In this document: one piece after another, positions 10,868 to 21,100 of the stretch | Layout: each line of letters opens with the position of its first letter | Position numbering within the stretch: position 1 is the stretch's first letter | NCBI GenBank assembly: GCA_021732975.1 | Contig: JAKFWC010000024.1 | Location: 124,001 to 188,000, forward strand | Length of the DNA stretch: 64,000 bases | From: Planctomycetaceae bacterium | GTDB lineage: Bacteria; Planctomycetota; Planctomycetia; Planctomycetales; Planctomycetaceae | Direction of reading: 5' to 3' | Notes under the pieces: model-generated | Told to the model about the DNA's origin: nothing | Seen by the model: only the letters and a program-made list of their open reading frames with translations | Databases searched by the model: none | Program-made: the position numbers and the translations under genes

Positions 10868-13297
10868 TCACACTAAACCGCCCGCGCGGCGTAACCACCA
10901 TTCGGCTGACAGCAACGACATCAGCAGTACCAGCATCGGCCAGCGGTCCCACAGTGGGCGTTCTTCGGGCAAGGACGAGACCGCGGCAAAGGCTGGAAAA
11001 ACCTGCGGGAGTTCATGTAATTGATCGAGGCGGAACAACCGTCCGCCCGACGCCTGCGCCAGGCTTTCCAGAAACGCGGCGTCGGCGGTCACGTCGGCGG
11101 TTTCGCTCCCTTGCGGAGCCGTGATCGTGAATTCCGCGTCAACGGAACTCGGCAGCGGCGTCACTCCCTCGACAACCAACCGTGCGCGATATTCTCCCGG
11201 TGAAAGATCGGCTAACTCGACTGACGAGACCAATGGCCGTTGCGGTTCGGCGGCCAGTTCCGCTTCACTCACGACGATTTCACCGCGGCGGAGTTCCACT
11301 CGCGGCTTGCGGTCCGGATGCTGCTGCGCAAACCCGCCAGACCAGCGGGCCTGTAGCGTTACGGGTTCCCCCACAGCATAGCTCGAACGGAGCGAACCGA
11401 ATTGCACGAACTCATTTCCGGCGGAGAGTTTGGTTGTCGCCGCCCACCGCGCGAGTTGGCCCCAGAAGCGGTGGTGAAACTGGTCACCAGCCCGCAGTCG
11501 CCATCGCCAGGTGCTGTCCGTCGCCAACCACACCACCTGTCCCAACCCGAAGTGCTGATGAACCAGTAATGGCACATCAGCCGGTTTCTCCCCCGCCACA
11601 GCCTGGATCCGCTGTCCCCACGCCCACACGGTCGCTCCCGGTTTGGGTTCCCCGGAAATCGCCCACGTGGCTCCCGGCAGGACCGACCACACCGCGCGAT
11701 TCGCCTCGTTGTCGGTTGCGAACTGCAGAAAGGCTTGCCGCTCGCCATCGGGGGTGAGATGCCACGACCAGCCCTGCAGTCCCGCCACTTCCGTTCCGGC
11801 CATCGTCGGATGAGCCGGCCGGGGTTTCGTGATCGGCAGGAGTTTACTCAGACTGGGCGTGGAATCCACGAGCCGGGCCTGATGTCGTCCCGCGATCAGC
11901 ACCAGCGTCCCCCCCTGCTCCGAGACAAATTTCTCGACTTCACCCCAGATCGCAGCGGGCATTTGCTGGGCGTCAAGGTCACCGAGAATCAGCAGATCGC
12001 GCGAATGAAACCGACCCACGTCCGGCGCCTCTTTGATTTCCGACCAAGTTTGTGGGAAGAACGGCGCGTCGAGAATCTGCAGAAAGGGCTGCGAAAACAG
12101 CACCGTCTGCAAGTCGACACGGTCGTCCCGCGCGAGTGCCGCTTCCAAATACCGGAACTCCCACCGCGGCTCGCTGTCGACCAATAGTACATGGGATCGA
12201 TCATCCACCACTTGCAGCACGATTTCGCGATCGTTGTTATCAGCGCGTGTCTCATCCGGCCGCGGGGTGATCGAAACCTGATAACGATGGCGTCCCAACT
12301 CTTCCGGAGCCACCGTGAATGTCACAGACTGCGTCACTCCAGTGGCAACAACCGTTTGCGATTGCGACGCTGCGACACCCTGTTCGATCAGTGTGATCAT
12401 CAGCGGCGTCTCTTCAAAGCCATGCGCCGAAAACGTCACCGCGATCTGCGGTCGATCACCGCGGTAAGCGGCCAATGGAGCATCGACGCTGAGGATGGCG
12501 ATATCCCGCGGGCGATGCGTTGAGCCGATCAGCACGGGATAAATCGGGACACCACTTGCGCCGAAACTCTTCGCCAGCGCCAGTGTCGATGAGGGCGAGT
12601 CGTCGCGGCCATCGGTCAGCAGAACCACTCCCAGCGTTTTGCGGGCATCGTTCGCCAAAGCCGCTCGCAAGACCGACGAAATCTGTGTGGTTGTCGGGTG
12701 CAGTGACGCTGGCGGATTGGTCGCGTGTTCTGTCAGTTCATCGAATGTCGTCGCGGTTGTTTCCCCGGCGAAGAGGCGTCCCTCGAGTTCGCCCAGTTTC
12801 CCCAGCGCCGTTTGCAGTCCCTGCTGTGGATCAGTCATCACCCGCGCGGCCATTTCCGTGCGGCGCAGTGTCTTGAATCTCGCTGCGAGGGCGTCATCGC
12901 GAGTGATGTTTTCATCGGCCAGTTGCTCCTCCGTAGCTTGCCGATCCAGCCAGCCGAGGCCCACGCCCCATTGCAGCAATTCGCGTGCATCCGCAGCGGT
13001 ATCGGCGGATTGCATGCTGTCCGAAACATCCAGCGCCACGACAATTCGCCCGAGTTGCCGCGAGGTCACCGTCCATGGCCATGCGGGTTGCAGCAGCAGC
13101 AAGCCGAGAACAACCAGCGACGCACAGCGCAACGCCAGACATCCGCGAACGACGGTTCGTGATGCACTGTGTCGCTCCGCGTGTATTGAGTGCCAGGCCA
13201 AACCGAACGCGATCAGCACGGCCGTGACAATCACCGCGAACGTCGCCGCAGATCCGGCACCATTGAGTACGAACTGCGGTGCGATCCCGTCCGTCAC
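10868..13297 (-). CDS. Large membrane protein with VWA and glutamine-amidotransferase-like domains
   Basis: A 809-residue membrane-anchored protein of a type common in planctomycetes. There are two N-terminal helices (about 15-35 and 55-72) and a VWA domain (about 83-265) with a MIDAS start DVSDSMQS and LTDGRDD. Beta-sandwich segments follow, then a class I glutamine-amidotransferase-like/ThuA-like domain (about 370-600; LLVDSEPRWEFRYL, LILGDLDA, GGTLVLIAG). A C-terminal Ig-like part and a final helix (LVLLMSLLSAEWWL) close the protein. VWA proteins of this class usually pair with MoxR-type ATPases, and two are encoded nearby. The start is GTG with no clear Shine-Dalgarno, so it is less certain than the rest. 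Confidence 0.85.
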   Translation of the reverse strand: MTDGIAPQFVLNGAGSAATFAVIVTAVLIAFGLAWHSIHAERHSASRTVVRGCLALRCASLVVLGLLLLQPAWPWTVTSRQLGRIVVALDVSDSMQSADTAADARELLQWGVGLGWLDRQATEEQLADENITRDDALAARFKTLRRTEMAARVMTDPQQGLQTALGKLGELEGRLFAGETTATTFDELTEHATNPPASLHPTTTQISSVLRAALANDARKTLGVVLLTDGRDDSPSSTLALAKSFGASGVPIYPVLIGSTHRPRDIAILSVDAPLAAYRGDRPQIAVTFSAHGFEETPLMITLIEQGVAASQSQTVVATGVTQSVTFTVAPEELGRHRYQVSITPRPDETRADNNDREIVLQVVDDRSHVLLVDSEPRWEFRYLEAALARDDRVDLQTVLFSQPFLQILDAPFFPQTWSEIKEAPDVGRFHSRDLLILGDLDAQQMPAAIWGEVEKFVSEQGGTLVLIAGRHQARLVDSTPSLSKLLPITKPRPAHPTMAGTEVAGLQGWSWHLTPDGERQAFLQFATDNEANRAVWSVLPGATWAISGEPKPGATVWAWGQRIQAVAGEKPADVPLLVHQHFGLGQVVWLATDSTWRWRLRAGDQFHHRFWGQLARWAATTKLSAGNEFVQFGSLRSSYAVGEPVTLQARWSGGFAQQHPDRKPRVELRRGEIVVSEAELAAEPQRPLVSSVELADLSPGEYRARLVVEGVTPLPSSVDAEFTITAPQGSETADVTADAAFLESLAQASGGRLFRLDQLHELPQVFPAFAAVSSLPEERPLWDRWPMLVLLMSLLSAEWWLRRAGGLV

Positions 13298-13342
13298 CGG
13301 GAGAAAGCTCCTTGAATCTCCGACACCGATATTAGTTTATAC

Positions 13343-13392
13343 GGGGCGCGAAACCGCAAAGCGTGGATCATCGCTTTGCGGTTTCGCGCCCC
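13343..13392. repeat. Perfect 21-base inverted repeat between two minus-strand genes
   Basis: GGGGCGCGAAACCGCAAAGCG pairs without mismatch with its inverted copy at 13372-13392 around an 8-base loop. There is no T-run on either side, so an intrinsic terminator is not obvious. It lies downstream of the SMP-30 gene and about 45 bases before the VWA gene start. Confidence 0.88.
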
Positions 13393-13417
13393 CACGCTGT
13401 TCGCTTCCCTGTGTCCT

Positions 13418-14482
13418 CTACTTCACGGCTGGTAACTGGTACCCATCCCGGTTCACCTTGATCCGATACAAACTCGACCCCGCGGTGATGTACAGCGTCT
13501 TCGCATCTTTTCCGCGACCAAAACCGACATTGGTAGGCACTTCTGTGGGAATGTACGCCAGCTCTTTACCGTCCGGCGAATAGACGCAAATCCCCGGTCG
13601 ATTCTCCGCTCGCACCGCCACCCACAAGTTCCCTTCGGCATCCACCACCAAACCATCCGGACCGTCCTGGGGAGCGTAATCGACCAGCGTCTTGCGGAAC
13701 TTCGCGGTGCCTTCGAGTGAAAGATCGTACGCCATCAAGGCCATGTGTCCTTTCCGCAGCGGCGTGTCGACTTTGTCCGCCTGCACTCCCCCTTTGCCGC
13801 CGAGCCGTTCCAACCCCGTCGCTCCGTTATCATTGCTGATGACATACAGCGACTTCTGATCCGGTGAAATCGCCACGCCGTTGGGCTTGCCCGCATCGGT
13901 GATGATCCGCGCGATCTTGCCGTCGGTATCGATGCGGTACACTCCCTGCACCGGTTGATCGATCGTTTCCCAGCCGAGATACCGCGGATCACTGAAGTAG
14001 ATGCGTCCCTTCTCGTCGATTGTGATATCGTTCGGTGAGTTGAACGGACGACCTTCAAACATCGCAGCGATGATGTAACTTTTGCCGGTCTTCATGTCGG
14101 TCCGGGTGACGCGCCGTCCGCCGTAATCGGCCCCTTCCGCGACGAGCATGTTCCCCGCGGCATCGAACTTGATGCCGTTTGACATGCCGCTCGGCGACCG
14201 GAAAATCGTGGTCTTGCTCGTCGTGGGATCAAACTTCCAGATGTGTCCGGCTTCGATCGCGCCTTTGCCATCGATCGCTTTGTGTGAGAAGGTAATCTCA
14301 CTGAAATAGACCATTCCATCCGGCGCGACACAGACCCCTTCCGTCAGCACGTGGCTCTCGAAGAGTTTTTCGAGCTTTGCATCCGGGGAAACGATCGGCG
14401 TTTGTGCCGATACCGTCTCGAATGCTGTGAGACCCACGCCAATCGCCACCGTGAACGCAAGAAGCAGAGAGCGCTGCCGCAT
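13418..14482 (-). CDS. Exported SMP-30/gluconolactonase family protein
   Basis: A 354-residue beta-propeller with a clear signal peptide (MRQRSLLLAFTVAIGVG...VSAQ), so it works outside the cytoplasmic membrane. Family motifs include LTEGVCVAPDGMVYFSE, RPFNSPNDITIDEKGRIYFSDPRY, KPNGVAISPDQKSLYV and DGPDGLVVDAEGNLWVA, which carry the metal-binding Glu, Asn and Asp of SMP-30 lactonases. It probably hydrolyses a sugar lactone. It is third in the leftward operon, 59 bases after the hydroxyacid dehydrogenase, which fits a pathway for oxidised sugars. The exact substrate cannot be read from the sequence. Confidence 0.88.
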   Translation of the reverse strand: MRQRSLLLAFTVAIGVGLTAFETVSAQTPIVSPDAKLEKLFESHVLTEGVCVAPDGMVYFSEITFSHKAIDGKGAIEAGHIWKFDPTTSKTTIFRSPSGMSNGIKFDAAGNMLVAEGADYGGRRVTRTDMKTGKSYIIAAMFEGRPFNSPNDITIDEKGRIYFSDPRYLGWETIDQPVQGVYRIDTDGKIARIITDAGKPNGVAISPDQKSLYVISNDNGATGLERLGGKGGVQADKVDTPLRKGHMALMAYDLSLEGTAKFRKTLVDYAPQDGPDGLVVDAEGNLWVAVRAENRPGICVYSPDGKELAYIPTEVPTNVGFGRGKDAKTLYITAGSSLYRIKVNRDGYQLPAVK

Positions 14483-14541
14483 CGAAGTTGTCCTTTCAGT
14501 GGGGGAGTCCAGAGATTCTCATCACTATTCTCCGGGATAGA

Positions 14542-15579
14542 TCAGTGCACGATTCTCGTCCATTTCTTTTGAAAGCCCGGTCGCTCGAACACCTCGGGAT
14601 TGACCACTCCGCGCGGTCGGCGACCGTGCATCAAATCAATCATCGTCTGACACGCCGAGCGGCCGATGTCGCGGAAAAGTTCGTTCGTCCATGCGATACA
14701 GTGCGGTGCGAGCAACACGTTGTCAAACTCAGCGAACCGTGGCGCGGTCGTCAACGGTTCGTTATCGAAACAATCCAACGCCGCTCCGGCAATCCGCCCG
14801 GCTTTCAACGCAGCATACAACGCATCCTCGTTCACGATGCCGCCGCGTGCCGTATTGATGAGATACGCGGTCGGCTGCATGCGGTCCAGCTGCTCCTGAT
14901 CGATCAGATTCCGAGTCTGATCGGTCAGCGGACAATGCAGGGAAACGAAATCGGCTTCGGACATCAACGTTTCGAGCGAGACCGCACGGCAACCGTGTTC
15001 GACGATCACTTCCGGGGATGTAAACGGATCGAACACCAGCGGCGGATTCATGCCGAATCCGGCCAACAACTTCACCACCGCGCGACCGATGCCGCCGAAG
15101 CCGATCACACCCAGAGTTCGTTCGCGCAGTTCACTGCCCATGTAACCACTGCGGTCATTCCAGCGAGCTTCTCGCACCAGCTGGTCTTTGGTTCGCACAT
15201 GATGTGTGAGCGCGAGCATCCATGCCACCGTTGCTTCCGCCACCGGCCGGTCCACGGCCCCCGGTGTGATGGTGAGGACGACATCGGCGGCGGTACATGC
15301 AGCGACATCCACACTGTCGTAACCGACACCAAACCGTGCGAGGGCCAGCAGGTCGTCACTCCGGATTAAACTCTCCGCCGTGACGCGTGGCGTGAGGACG
15401 ATCACACCATTCACCCCCACCAACTGATCCGGTGCGATGACAGAACGATGATCGGCAAACCGACTGATCGAACAGCGGGCGGCATGCTGTTCAAAGAGAG
15501 AGAGACCAATGTCGCGGTACCGGGTTTGCCCACGATCATCGTAGAAGTCCGCGGTCAACGCGATGCGGAACGGGGTCAT
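14542..15579 (-). CDS. D-isomer-specific 2-hydroxyacid dehydrogenase
   Basis: A 345-residue NAD(P)-dependent oxidoreductase of the D-2-hydroxyacid/phosphoglycerate dehydrogenase family. It shows the N-terminal catalytic half (ALARFGVGYDSVD), the Rossmann motif GVIGFGGIGRAV and the catalytic trio: Arg in NTARGGIVNE, Glu in DNEP and His in LAPHCIAW. It likely interconverts a 2-keto acid and a hydroxy acid made or used by the aldolase encoded just upstream. ATG 15579 overlaps that gene's stop as ATGA, and GGAAGGAG lies about 10 bases upstream; the TTG in the track is rejected. Confidence 0.93.
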   Translation of the reverse strand: MTPFRIALTADFYDDRGQTRYRDIGLSLFEQHAARCSISRFADHRSVIAPDQLVGVNGVIVLTPRVTAESLIRSDDLLALARFGVGYDSVDVAACTAADVVLTITPGAVDRPVAEATVAWMLALTHHVRTKDQLVREARWNDRSGYMGSELRERTLGVIGFGGIGRAVVKLLAGFGMNPPLVFDPFTSPEVIVEHGCRAVSLETLMSEADFVSLHCPLTDQTRNLIDQEQLDRMQPTAYLINTARGGIVNEDALYAALKAGRIAGAALDCFDNEPLTTAPRFAEFDNVLLAPHCIAWTNELFRDIGRSACQTMIDLMHGRRPRGVVNPEVFERPGFQKKWTRIVH

Positions 15580-17231
15580 TTCCAAGGGTCTCCTTCCACT
15601 GTTGCGCAGCGTTCATCGACCACGATTCGTTCGGGCTTGGGACCGGCGTACACCCACAGCATTTCCATCGGACCATTCGAGTCGTTGATGAAATAGTGGA
15701 CCCGGCCGCGCGGTTGCAGTGCCGTCGCGCCGTCGGTCATCGAGTACCGCCGCCCTTCCACCACGCAGGTTGCCACGCCGGAGATGATGCAGATCGATTC
15801 ATCGAAATCGTGAACGTGCGCCGGCAACCGGCCACCGGGCTGAAAGAGGCCGTAGCCGCCGCTCATCTCGATCCCCGGCATCAATATCTCATTGAAGCAA
15901 TCGATGAACTCCGTGTTCGGCCCGGCGGGAAACCGCTTCGCAGTGAGGAAGCGATTGCAACGTTCACGACCGGGAAAGCCCGTGGAATCATCGGGCATTC
16001 GGCGGCGCGGGAAAAACGTATCCACCAAAGTCCGCGTGGGAGCATCCGTGGCCAACGCGACATGCAAGACCGCGGGTTCACTCGCCGTGGGGTTACGAGC
16101 CTGATGAACCAGTCCCGCGGGAATGACAAGGTTGTCCATTTTTTTGAGCGAGTAACTGCGGCCCTCCACATCCACGACAAGACTGCCACGCAGCAGGGTG
16201 ATGGACTCCGTAAAGGTGTGCGTGTGTTGCGGCAGCGTGGCCCCGGGAGCAAACGTGACCATCCCGGTTGTGAGGCGACGGGCCTGATTATGGCTGCCGA
16301 CGAGACACTCGAAACTTACGCCGCGGGCGAGTTCCGTCTGCGGACCGCTGCCGATAGCGTTCATCACTTCCGGGCGATCCGGGCGAAAGTTCTCCGCCGG
16401 CCGCGACAACGGCGGTGTGACGGCCGACTTCATATCCGGAGTCAGCGACGCGCGAATCGCACGGTCCTGACCGACGGCGGAAAGCGCGCCCTTCAACGAT
16501 CGCAGCAACAACCCGGCATCCATCCCCAGACCGATTGCACGAAAGCCCTGGGCTTGTCGTTCGCGCTGGTTGTCGATGCTCGTTGCGATGAGCCCGCAAT
16601 GCTTGCCCGCGGCACGAATCGTGTCCTTCATTTGCAGAATCTGTTCGGCAACTCCGGGGCCCTCCCATTGCCCGCGATACCCGGCGGTAGACGAAAAATC
16701 CGCCGGGCCGAAGAAGAACAATTCGACCCCATCGACCCGACACATCAGTGGCACTTGTCGCACCGTGCGAACCGTTTCGATGATGGGCACGACCAGCACA
16801 TGTTCGTTGGCTTCGGCAGCATGCTCGGCGAATGATTGCCCCCAACCAGTCGCGCGCTCGGCACCAATTCCGCGGAGACCCTCAAGCGGATACCGGGCGA
16901 AGGCCACGGCCTGCCGCAATTGTTCGGCCGATTCCACCCATGGGACGACAATACCGTCAGCACCGATATCGAGCGCTCGTTTAATCAACCCGGCGTTGAG
17001 CTCCGCGATTCGCACGAGTGCCACGGTCTCACTGCGGACGGTGGCGCGCAGATGATCAACGATTTCCTTCCAGTCGAGGTGCCCGTGTTCGGCGTCAATC
17101 ACGATCCAATCGAGATCGAGGGCAACTGCCATCTCGGTAACGCTCGGCGATTCCAGCGTCACCCACATCCCCCACACGGGAAGATCCTGAGCGAGCTTGC
17201 GGCGCAGGCGCTGAATGGCGGCGATTTTCAT
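15576..17231 (-). CDS. HpcH/HpaI-type aldolase fused to two cupin domains
   Basis: A 551-residue fusion. Residues about 1-255 are a class II, metal-dependent HpaI aldolase, with VIDAEHGH (His49), ALVRI (Arg74), VPIIET and FFGPADFS as metal and substrate residues; the family cleaves 4-hydroxy-2-keto acids to pyruvate plus an aldehyde. After a linker come two cupins: about 340-425 (PGATLPQHTHTFTE, GRSYSLKKMDNLVIPAG) and about 460-540 (PGGRLPAHVHDFDESICIISG, GRVHYF). The cupin half resembles sugar-acid-binding or isomerising bicupins. The track start at 17438 runs into the divergent promoter; ATG 17231 matches the aldolase N-terminus. First gene of the leftward operon, facing gntR. Confidence 0.9.
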   Translation of the reverse strand: MKIAAIQRLRRKLAQDLPVWGMWVTLESPSVTEMAVALDLDWIVIDAEHGHLDWKEIVDHLRATVRSETVALVRIAELNAGLIKRALDIGADGIVVPWVESAEQLRQAVAFARYPLEGLRGIGAERATGWGQSFAEHAAEANEHVLVVPIIETVRTVRQVPLMCRVDGVELFFFGPADFSSTAGYRGQWEGPGVAEQILQMKDTIRAAGKHCGLIATSIDNQRERQAQGFRAIGLGMDAGLLLRSLKGALSAVGQDRAIRASLTPDMKSAVTPPLSRPAENFRPDRPEVMNAIGSGPQTELARGVSFECLVGSHNQARRLTTGMVTFAPGATLPQHTHTFTESITLLRGSLVVDVEGRSYSLKKMDNLVIPAGLVHQARNPTASEPAVLHVALATDAPTRTLVDTFFPRRRMPDDSTGFPGRERCNRFLTAKRFPAGPNTEFIDCFNEILMPGIEMSGGYGLFQPGGRLPAHVHDFDESICIISGVATCVVEGRRYSMTDGATALQPRGRVHYFINDSNGPMEMLWVYAGPKPERIVVDERCATVEGDPWK

Positions 17232-17276
17232 GAAGCGAACAATCCCGGGCGCAAAAGACTTGACGATGAGCAATGA

Positions 17277-17301
17277 TCTGATTATCACTGTGATGATCAG
17301 A
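17277..17301. promoter_or_regulatory. Candidate GntR operator in the divergent promoter region
   Basis: TCTGATTATCAC-t-GTGATGATCAGA: 12-base arms with a single mismatch around one central base, in the 137 bases between the aldolase-cupin start (17231) and the gntR start (17369). Further TGATC-like half-sites flank it (ATGATC at both sides). Position and symmetry fit an autoregulated dimeric regulator controlling both operons. Confidence 0.6.
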
Positions 17302-17368
17302 ATGATCTTAGCGACCTGCGATTGCGATGCAAGCCCGCTCCCAGTCCTCTTTCGGAAAGTGTTGCGCG

Positions 17369-18175
17369 ATGTCGACCGGACTCGTCTCTCCGACAGAAGC
17401 CGATCGGAACGCCAGTACGGTCTGGGATTCGATCGCACTCATCATCCAGCAGCGCGGCCTGGCGGATGGCGATCAGCTTCCGTCTATCCGCGAACTGGCC
17501 GAGCAACTCGCGGTGAAGCATTCGGTGATCCGGGATGCCTTGCTGCGGGCGGAGACGAAAGGGTTGGTCACTATCCGTCCGCGAATGGGGGCATTTTTGC
17601 GATCGCCACAGTTATCGGAGACGGCAGCCCCCACCACCGATGATCCGATTGCCGCGGCGCTTTCGACAACCGGGCACAATCTCTTTCACCTGCTGGATGC
17701 ACGGCGACTCATCGAGATCGAACTGGCGGGGCGAGCGGCCGAACGTCGGCAACTGGAGGACTTGCTTCCCGTCCGGAATGCGCTGGAAGGGATGTTGCGG
17801 TGGACACCGGATGTCGGTCCCGCGACGTATGTGGACCTCGATATTCGGTTTCATGTGGAAATTGCCCGATTGGCGGGGAACACCACGCTGCTGTCGCTGC
17901 AGCAAGGCCTGATGGAATTATTACGGCCGCATCTGGTGGATGTCCCGCGCGATGCCACCCGGCAGGCAACGACCGATCAATCACACCGGCGGATTTATGC
18001 GGCGTTGGTGCGCGGTGATGCGGAAGGCGCGCGCAGCGCGATGCGGAAACACCTCAGCCTGGCGTACGACAGCCTGTTGCAGGATATGCAGGAACCGCCA
18101 CGGAGTGGACGAGAGCGTTCGCCGGGGACTCGGAAGACACTGTCCGAGAAGCCTCGTCACGGAGCCGCATCATGA
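17369..18175 (+). CDS. GntR-family transcriptional regulator (FCD/FadR-type)
   Basis: A 268-residue repressor-type regulator. The N-terminal winged helix-turn-helix (about 12-80) has LADGDQLPSIRELAEQLAVKHSVIRDALLRAETKGLV, the GntR signature. The C-terminal all-helical FCD domain (about 105-240) has LLDARRLIEIELAGRAAER, DLDIRFHVEIARLAGN and the SHRRIYAALVRGD helix, which supply metal and effector ligands in FadR/VanR relatives. The effector is likely an organic or sugar acid handled by the divergent operon. ATG 17369 is preferred to 17327 (GGAAAG upstream). The stop overlaps the next start as ATGA, so it is co-translated with the PSCyt gene. Confidence 0.9.
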   Translation: MSTGLVSPTEADRNASTVWDSIALIIQQRGLADGDQLPSIRELAEQLAVKHSVIRDALLRAETKGLVTIRPRMGAFLRSPQLSETAAPTTDDPIAAALSTTGHNLFHLLDARRLIEIELAGRAAERRQLEDLLPVRNALEGMLRWTPDVGPATYVDLDIRFHVEIARLAGNTTLLSLQQGLMELLRPHLVDVPRDATRQATTDQSHRRIYAALVRGDAEGARSAMRKHLSLAYDSLLQDMQEPPRSGRERSPGTRKTLSEKPRHGAAS

Positions 18176-21100
18176 ATCGAGTAGCTGGTCGATCAGGATC
18201 GTGGCTACTGATTATCAGGTGCCTGCTTCTGCTTCCAACTGTCGTTTCAGGTCAGGCTGCGTCTGCTGACGATGCCGGAACCGAGTTCTTCGAAAAGAAG
18301 ATTCGGCCGATCCTCGTGCAGCATTGCTTGGAGTGTCACGGGGCGAATCCCAAGAAGATCGGTGGCAATCTCCATCTCGATAGTCGGCAGGGTCTCCGCA
18401 CCGGGGGTGATTCCGGGCCGGCGGTGGAACCAGGGAAACCCGAGGCGAGCTTGTTGATCTCCGCCGTGAAATACGGGGCGGAATCGATCCAGATGCCGCC
18501 GAAGGGCAAGCTGTCGGACGCCGTCATTGCCGATCTGGAAGCGTGGGTGAAAATGGGAGTCCCCGATCCGCGCGAGTCGACAACAGTGGCTCGTCCTTCC
18601 TCGAATTGGGAGGACATTCTCCGAGAGCGGCGCGGCTGGTGGAGTTTGCTACCGGTGCAATCCCCGCCGATTCCAGAGTCTAAAGCCGCCTGGTCGAACC
18701 ATCCGATTGATCGGTTGATCCTCACCAAGCTGGAAACGGAAGGGTTGCGGCCAGGGCGCCCCACCACGGCCGCGACACTGGCGCGGCGGCTCAGCCTGAT
18801 CCTCACCGGGTTGCCTCCAACGGCCGACCAGATTGATCGATTCGTCCGCGCGTGCGGCGCCGTTGCCTCCAGCGAACCAATTCCCGAAACCGCGGTGGCG
18901 GCCTATGTCGACGAGTTGCTTGCCTCCCCTCACTTTGGCGAACGATGGGCGCGACACTGGATGGACATCGTTCGCTTTACGGAAACCCACGGCAACGAAT
19001 GGAACTATGAAGTTCATCACGCCTGGCAGTACCGCGACTATTTGATCCGAGCATTCAACGACGACCTTCCCTACGATCAACTCGTACGGGAACACATCGC
19101 CGGGGATTTGCTGCCGCAGCAGCGCTGGAATGCCAGTGAGAAATTTCGCGAATCCCCCATCGGCACGGCGTTTTACCGGTTCGGTGAGGTCAATCACGAC
19201 GATTGCATCAGTCTCCGCGAGTTGGGTTACGACCTGCTCGACAACCAGATCGACACGTTGAGCAAAGCGTTTCAGGCAACCACGATTGCGTGTGCGCGAT
19301 GCCACGATCACAAGTTGGATGCCGTGTCGATGGCCGATTATTACGGGCTGCTCGGCATCATCCGCAGTTCACGTCTGGTCAGTCACACGCTCGATTCCCC
19401 TGAAGTGGTCGCGGCTCCGGCGGCACGGCTGAAGGAATTGAAGCACGCCATTCGTGAGGAACTCGCCGCGGTCTGGCTGGAAGATGTCCGTACGATTTCG
19501 GCGTATCTGCCAGCCGTAACCGCCCGGAAAACGAATGCCACGAACGCGGCCGAACTTGCGCAAGGGCTTGAGGCATCGCGGCTGGAGAAATGGCTGGCGG
19601 TATTGAACGCTGAAAAAGTCCCGCTGGAAGACCCATTGGAACCGTGGCGTCGATTGACGGCGGCGGGAGATGATCCGGTGGCGTTCGCGACCGCATGGAC
19701 AACGACCGCGAAGATGTACGCCGATCAGGATCGTGAGCGATCCGCCCAAGCTGCACGTTACACCACGTGGGCCGACTTCCGCACGGAAATCCCGGCAACT
19801 TGGCAAGCAGGCGGGCTGGGGTTGCAGGCATCGTCACCCAGTGGCGAGTTCGCCTTACACGACGGCGGCGAGGTGGTTGTCAAAGCCGTCTTTCCGGCCG
19901 GAACCTATTCCTCCGCAATCTCCGAACGCCTCAATGGAACCTTGCGGTCACCCGTGCTACCTGCGGGTACGAAACACATCAGCTTTCAAATCGCCGGTGA
20001 ACGAAGCAGTGCGCTGCGGCTGGTGTCGAACCATTGTCAGTTGAACTACAAGAACTATCGAGCGTTGATTTCCCCCTCGCTGCAATGGATCACGTTTGCC
20101 CCGCCGGACGATGCCGACAGTCTGCGGACGTACGCCGAGCTGATGACGATGTTCGACAATCCGAAGTTTCCCGATCAGTTGGCCGCGTTGGGCGGAGACA
20201 GTGGGAACTACAAGTTGCCGTGGGATCAAGCAGCAGAGAATCCACGGTCGTGGTGGGGCGTGACGCGCGTCGTCCTACATGATGCGCCGGAGCCACCGAC
20301 ACCAGCATTGAGTCCGTTGCGTCGCGTCTTCGAGGGCGATGCACCGACGACAAGGACCGAGGTGGCTGGCCAGTATACTAAAATCATGGAGCAGGTGGTG
20401 CTCGCATGGAACGAGAACCGTGCGACCGATGACGATGTCTGCTGGTTAAACGCGTTTCTGCAGCGGGATCTGCTGCGAAATCAGGTATCGGCGTCACCCC
20501 GTTTGGCAGCGTTGGTGGACGAGTATCGCAACATCGAACGGACGTTGCCGTTGCCAAAGATCATTCCCGGCGTGGCAGACAGCGGCAGTGGCTACGATCA
20601 ACCGATCTTCATTCGCGGCGATTGTCAACGACCAGGATCGCCTACGGTCCGACGGTATCTCGAAGTCCTCGCCAACTCGCGTGAGCCGATTGCTTCATCG
20701 GGAAGCGGACGACTCGAACTGGCAGAACGAATCGCGGACCCAAAGAATCCGCTCACGGCCCGAGTGATGGTGAATCGTGTCTGGCACCATCTGTTCGGTG
20801 CGGGAATTGTGCGAACGGTCGACGATTTCGGTCATGTGGGAGACCTGCCCTCGCATCCGGAATTGCTCGATCATCTGGCAACGCAGTTCGTGAACGATGG
20901 CTGGTCGATCAAACGCTTGATCCGATCGATTGTACTCACGCGCACGTTCCAGCAAACGGCGGATCATCGCTCTGTTGAGGGGTTGAAAGCCGATCCGGAG
21001 AATCGCCTGCTGTGGCATTATCCGGCCCGTCGCATGGAAGCCGAGGCGATCCGCGATGCCATCCTCGCGACATCGGGCCGGTTGGATCGGACACCCTTCG

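Noticed and set aside
17327-17368. Upstream ATG of gntR
   Set aside because: It lacks a ribosome binding site and adds residues outside the winged helix-turn-helix domain.
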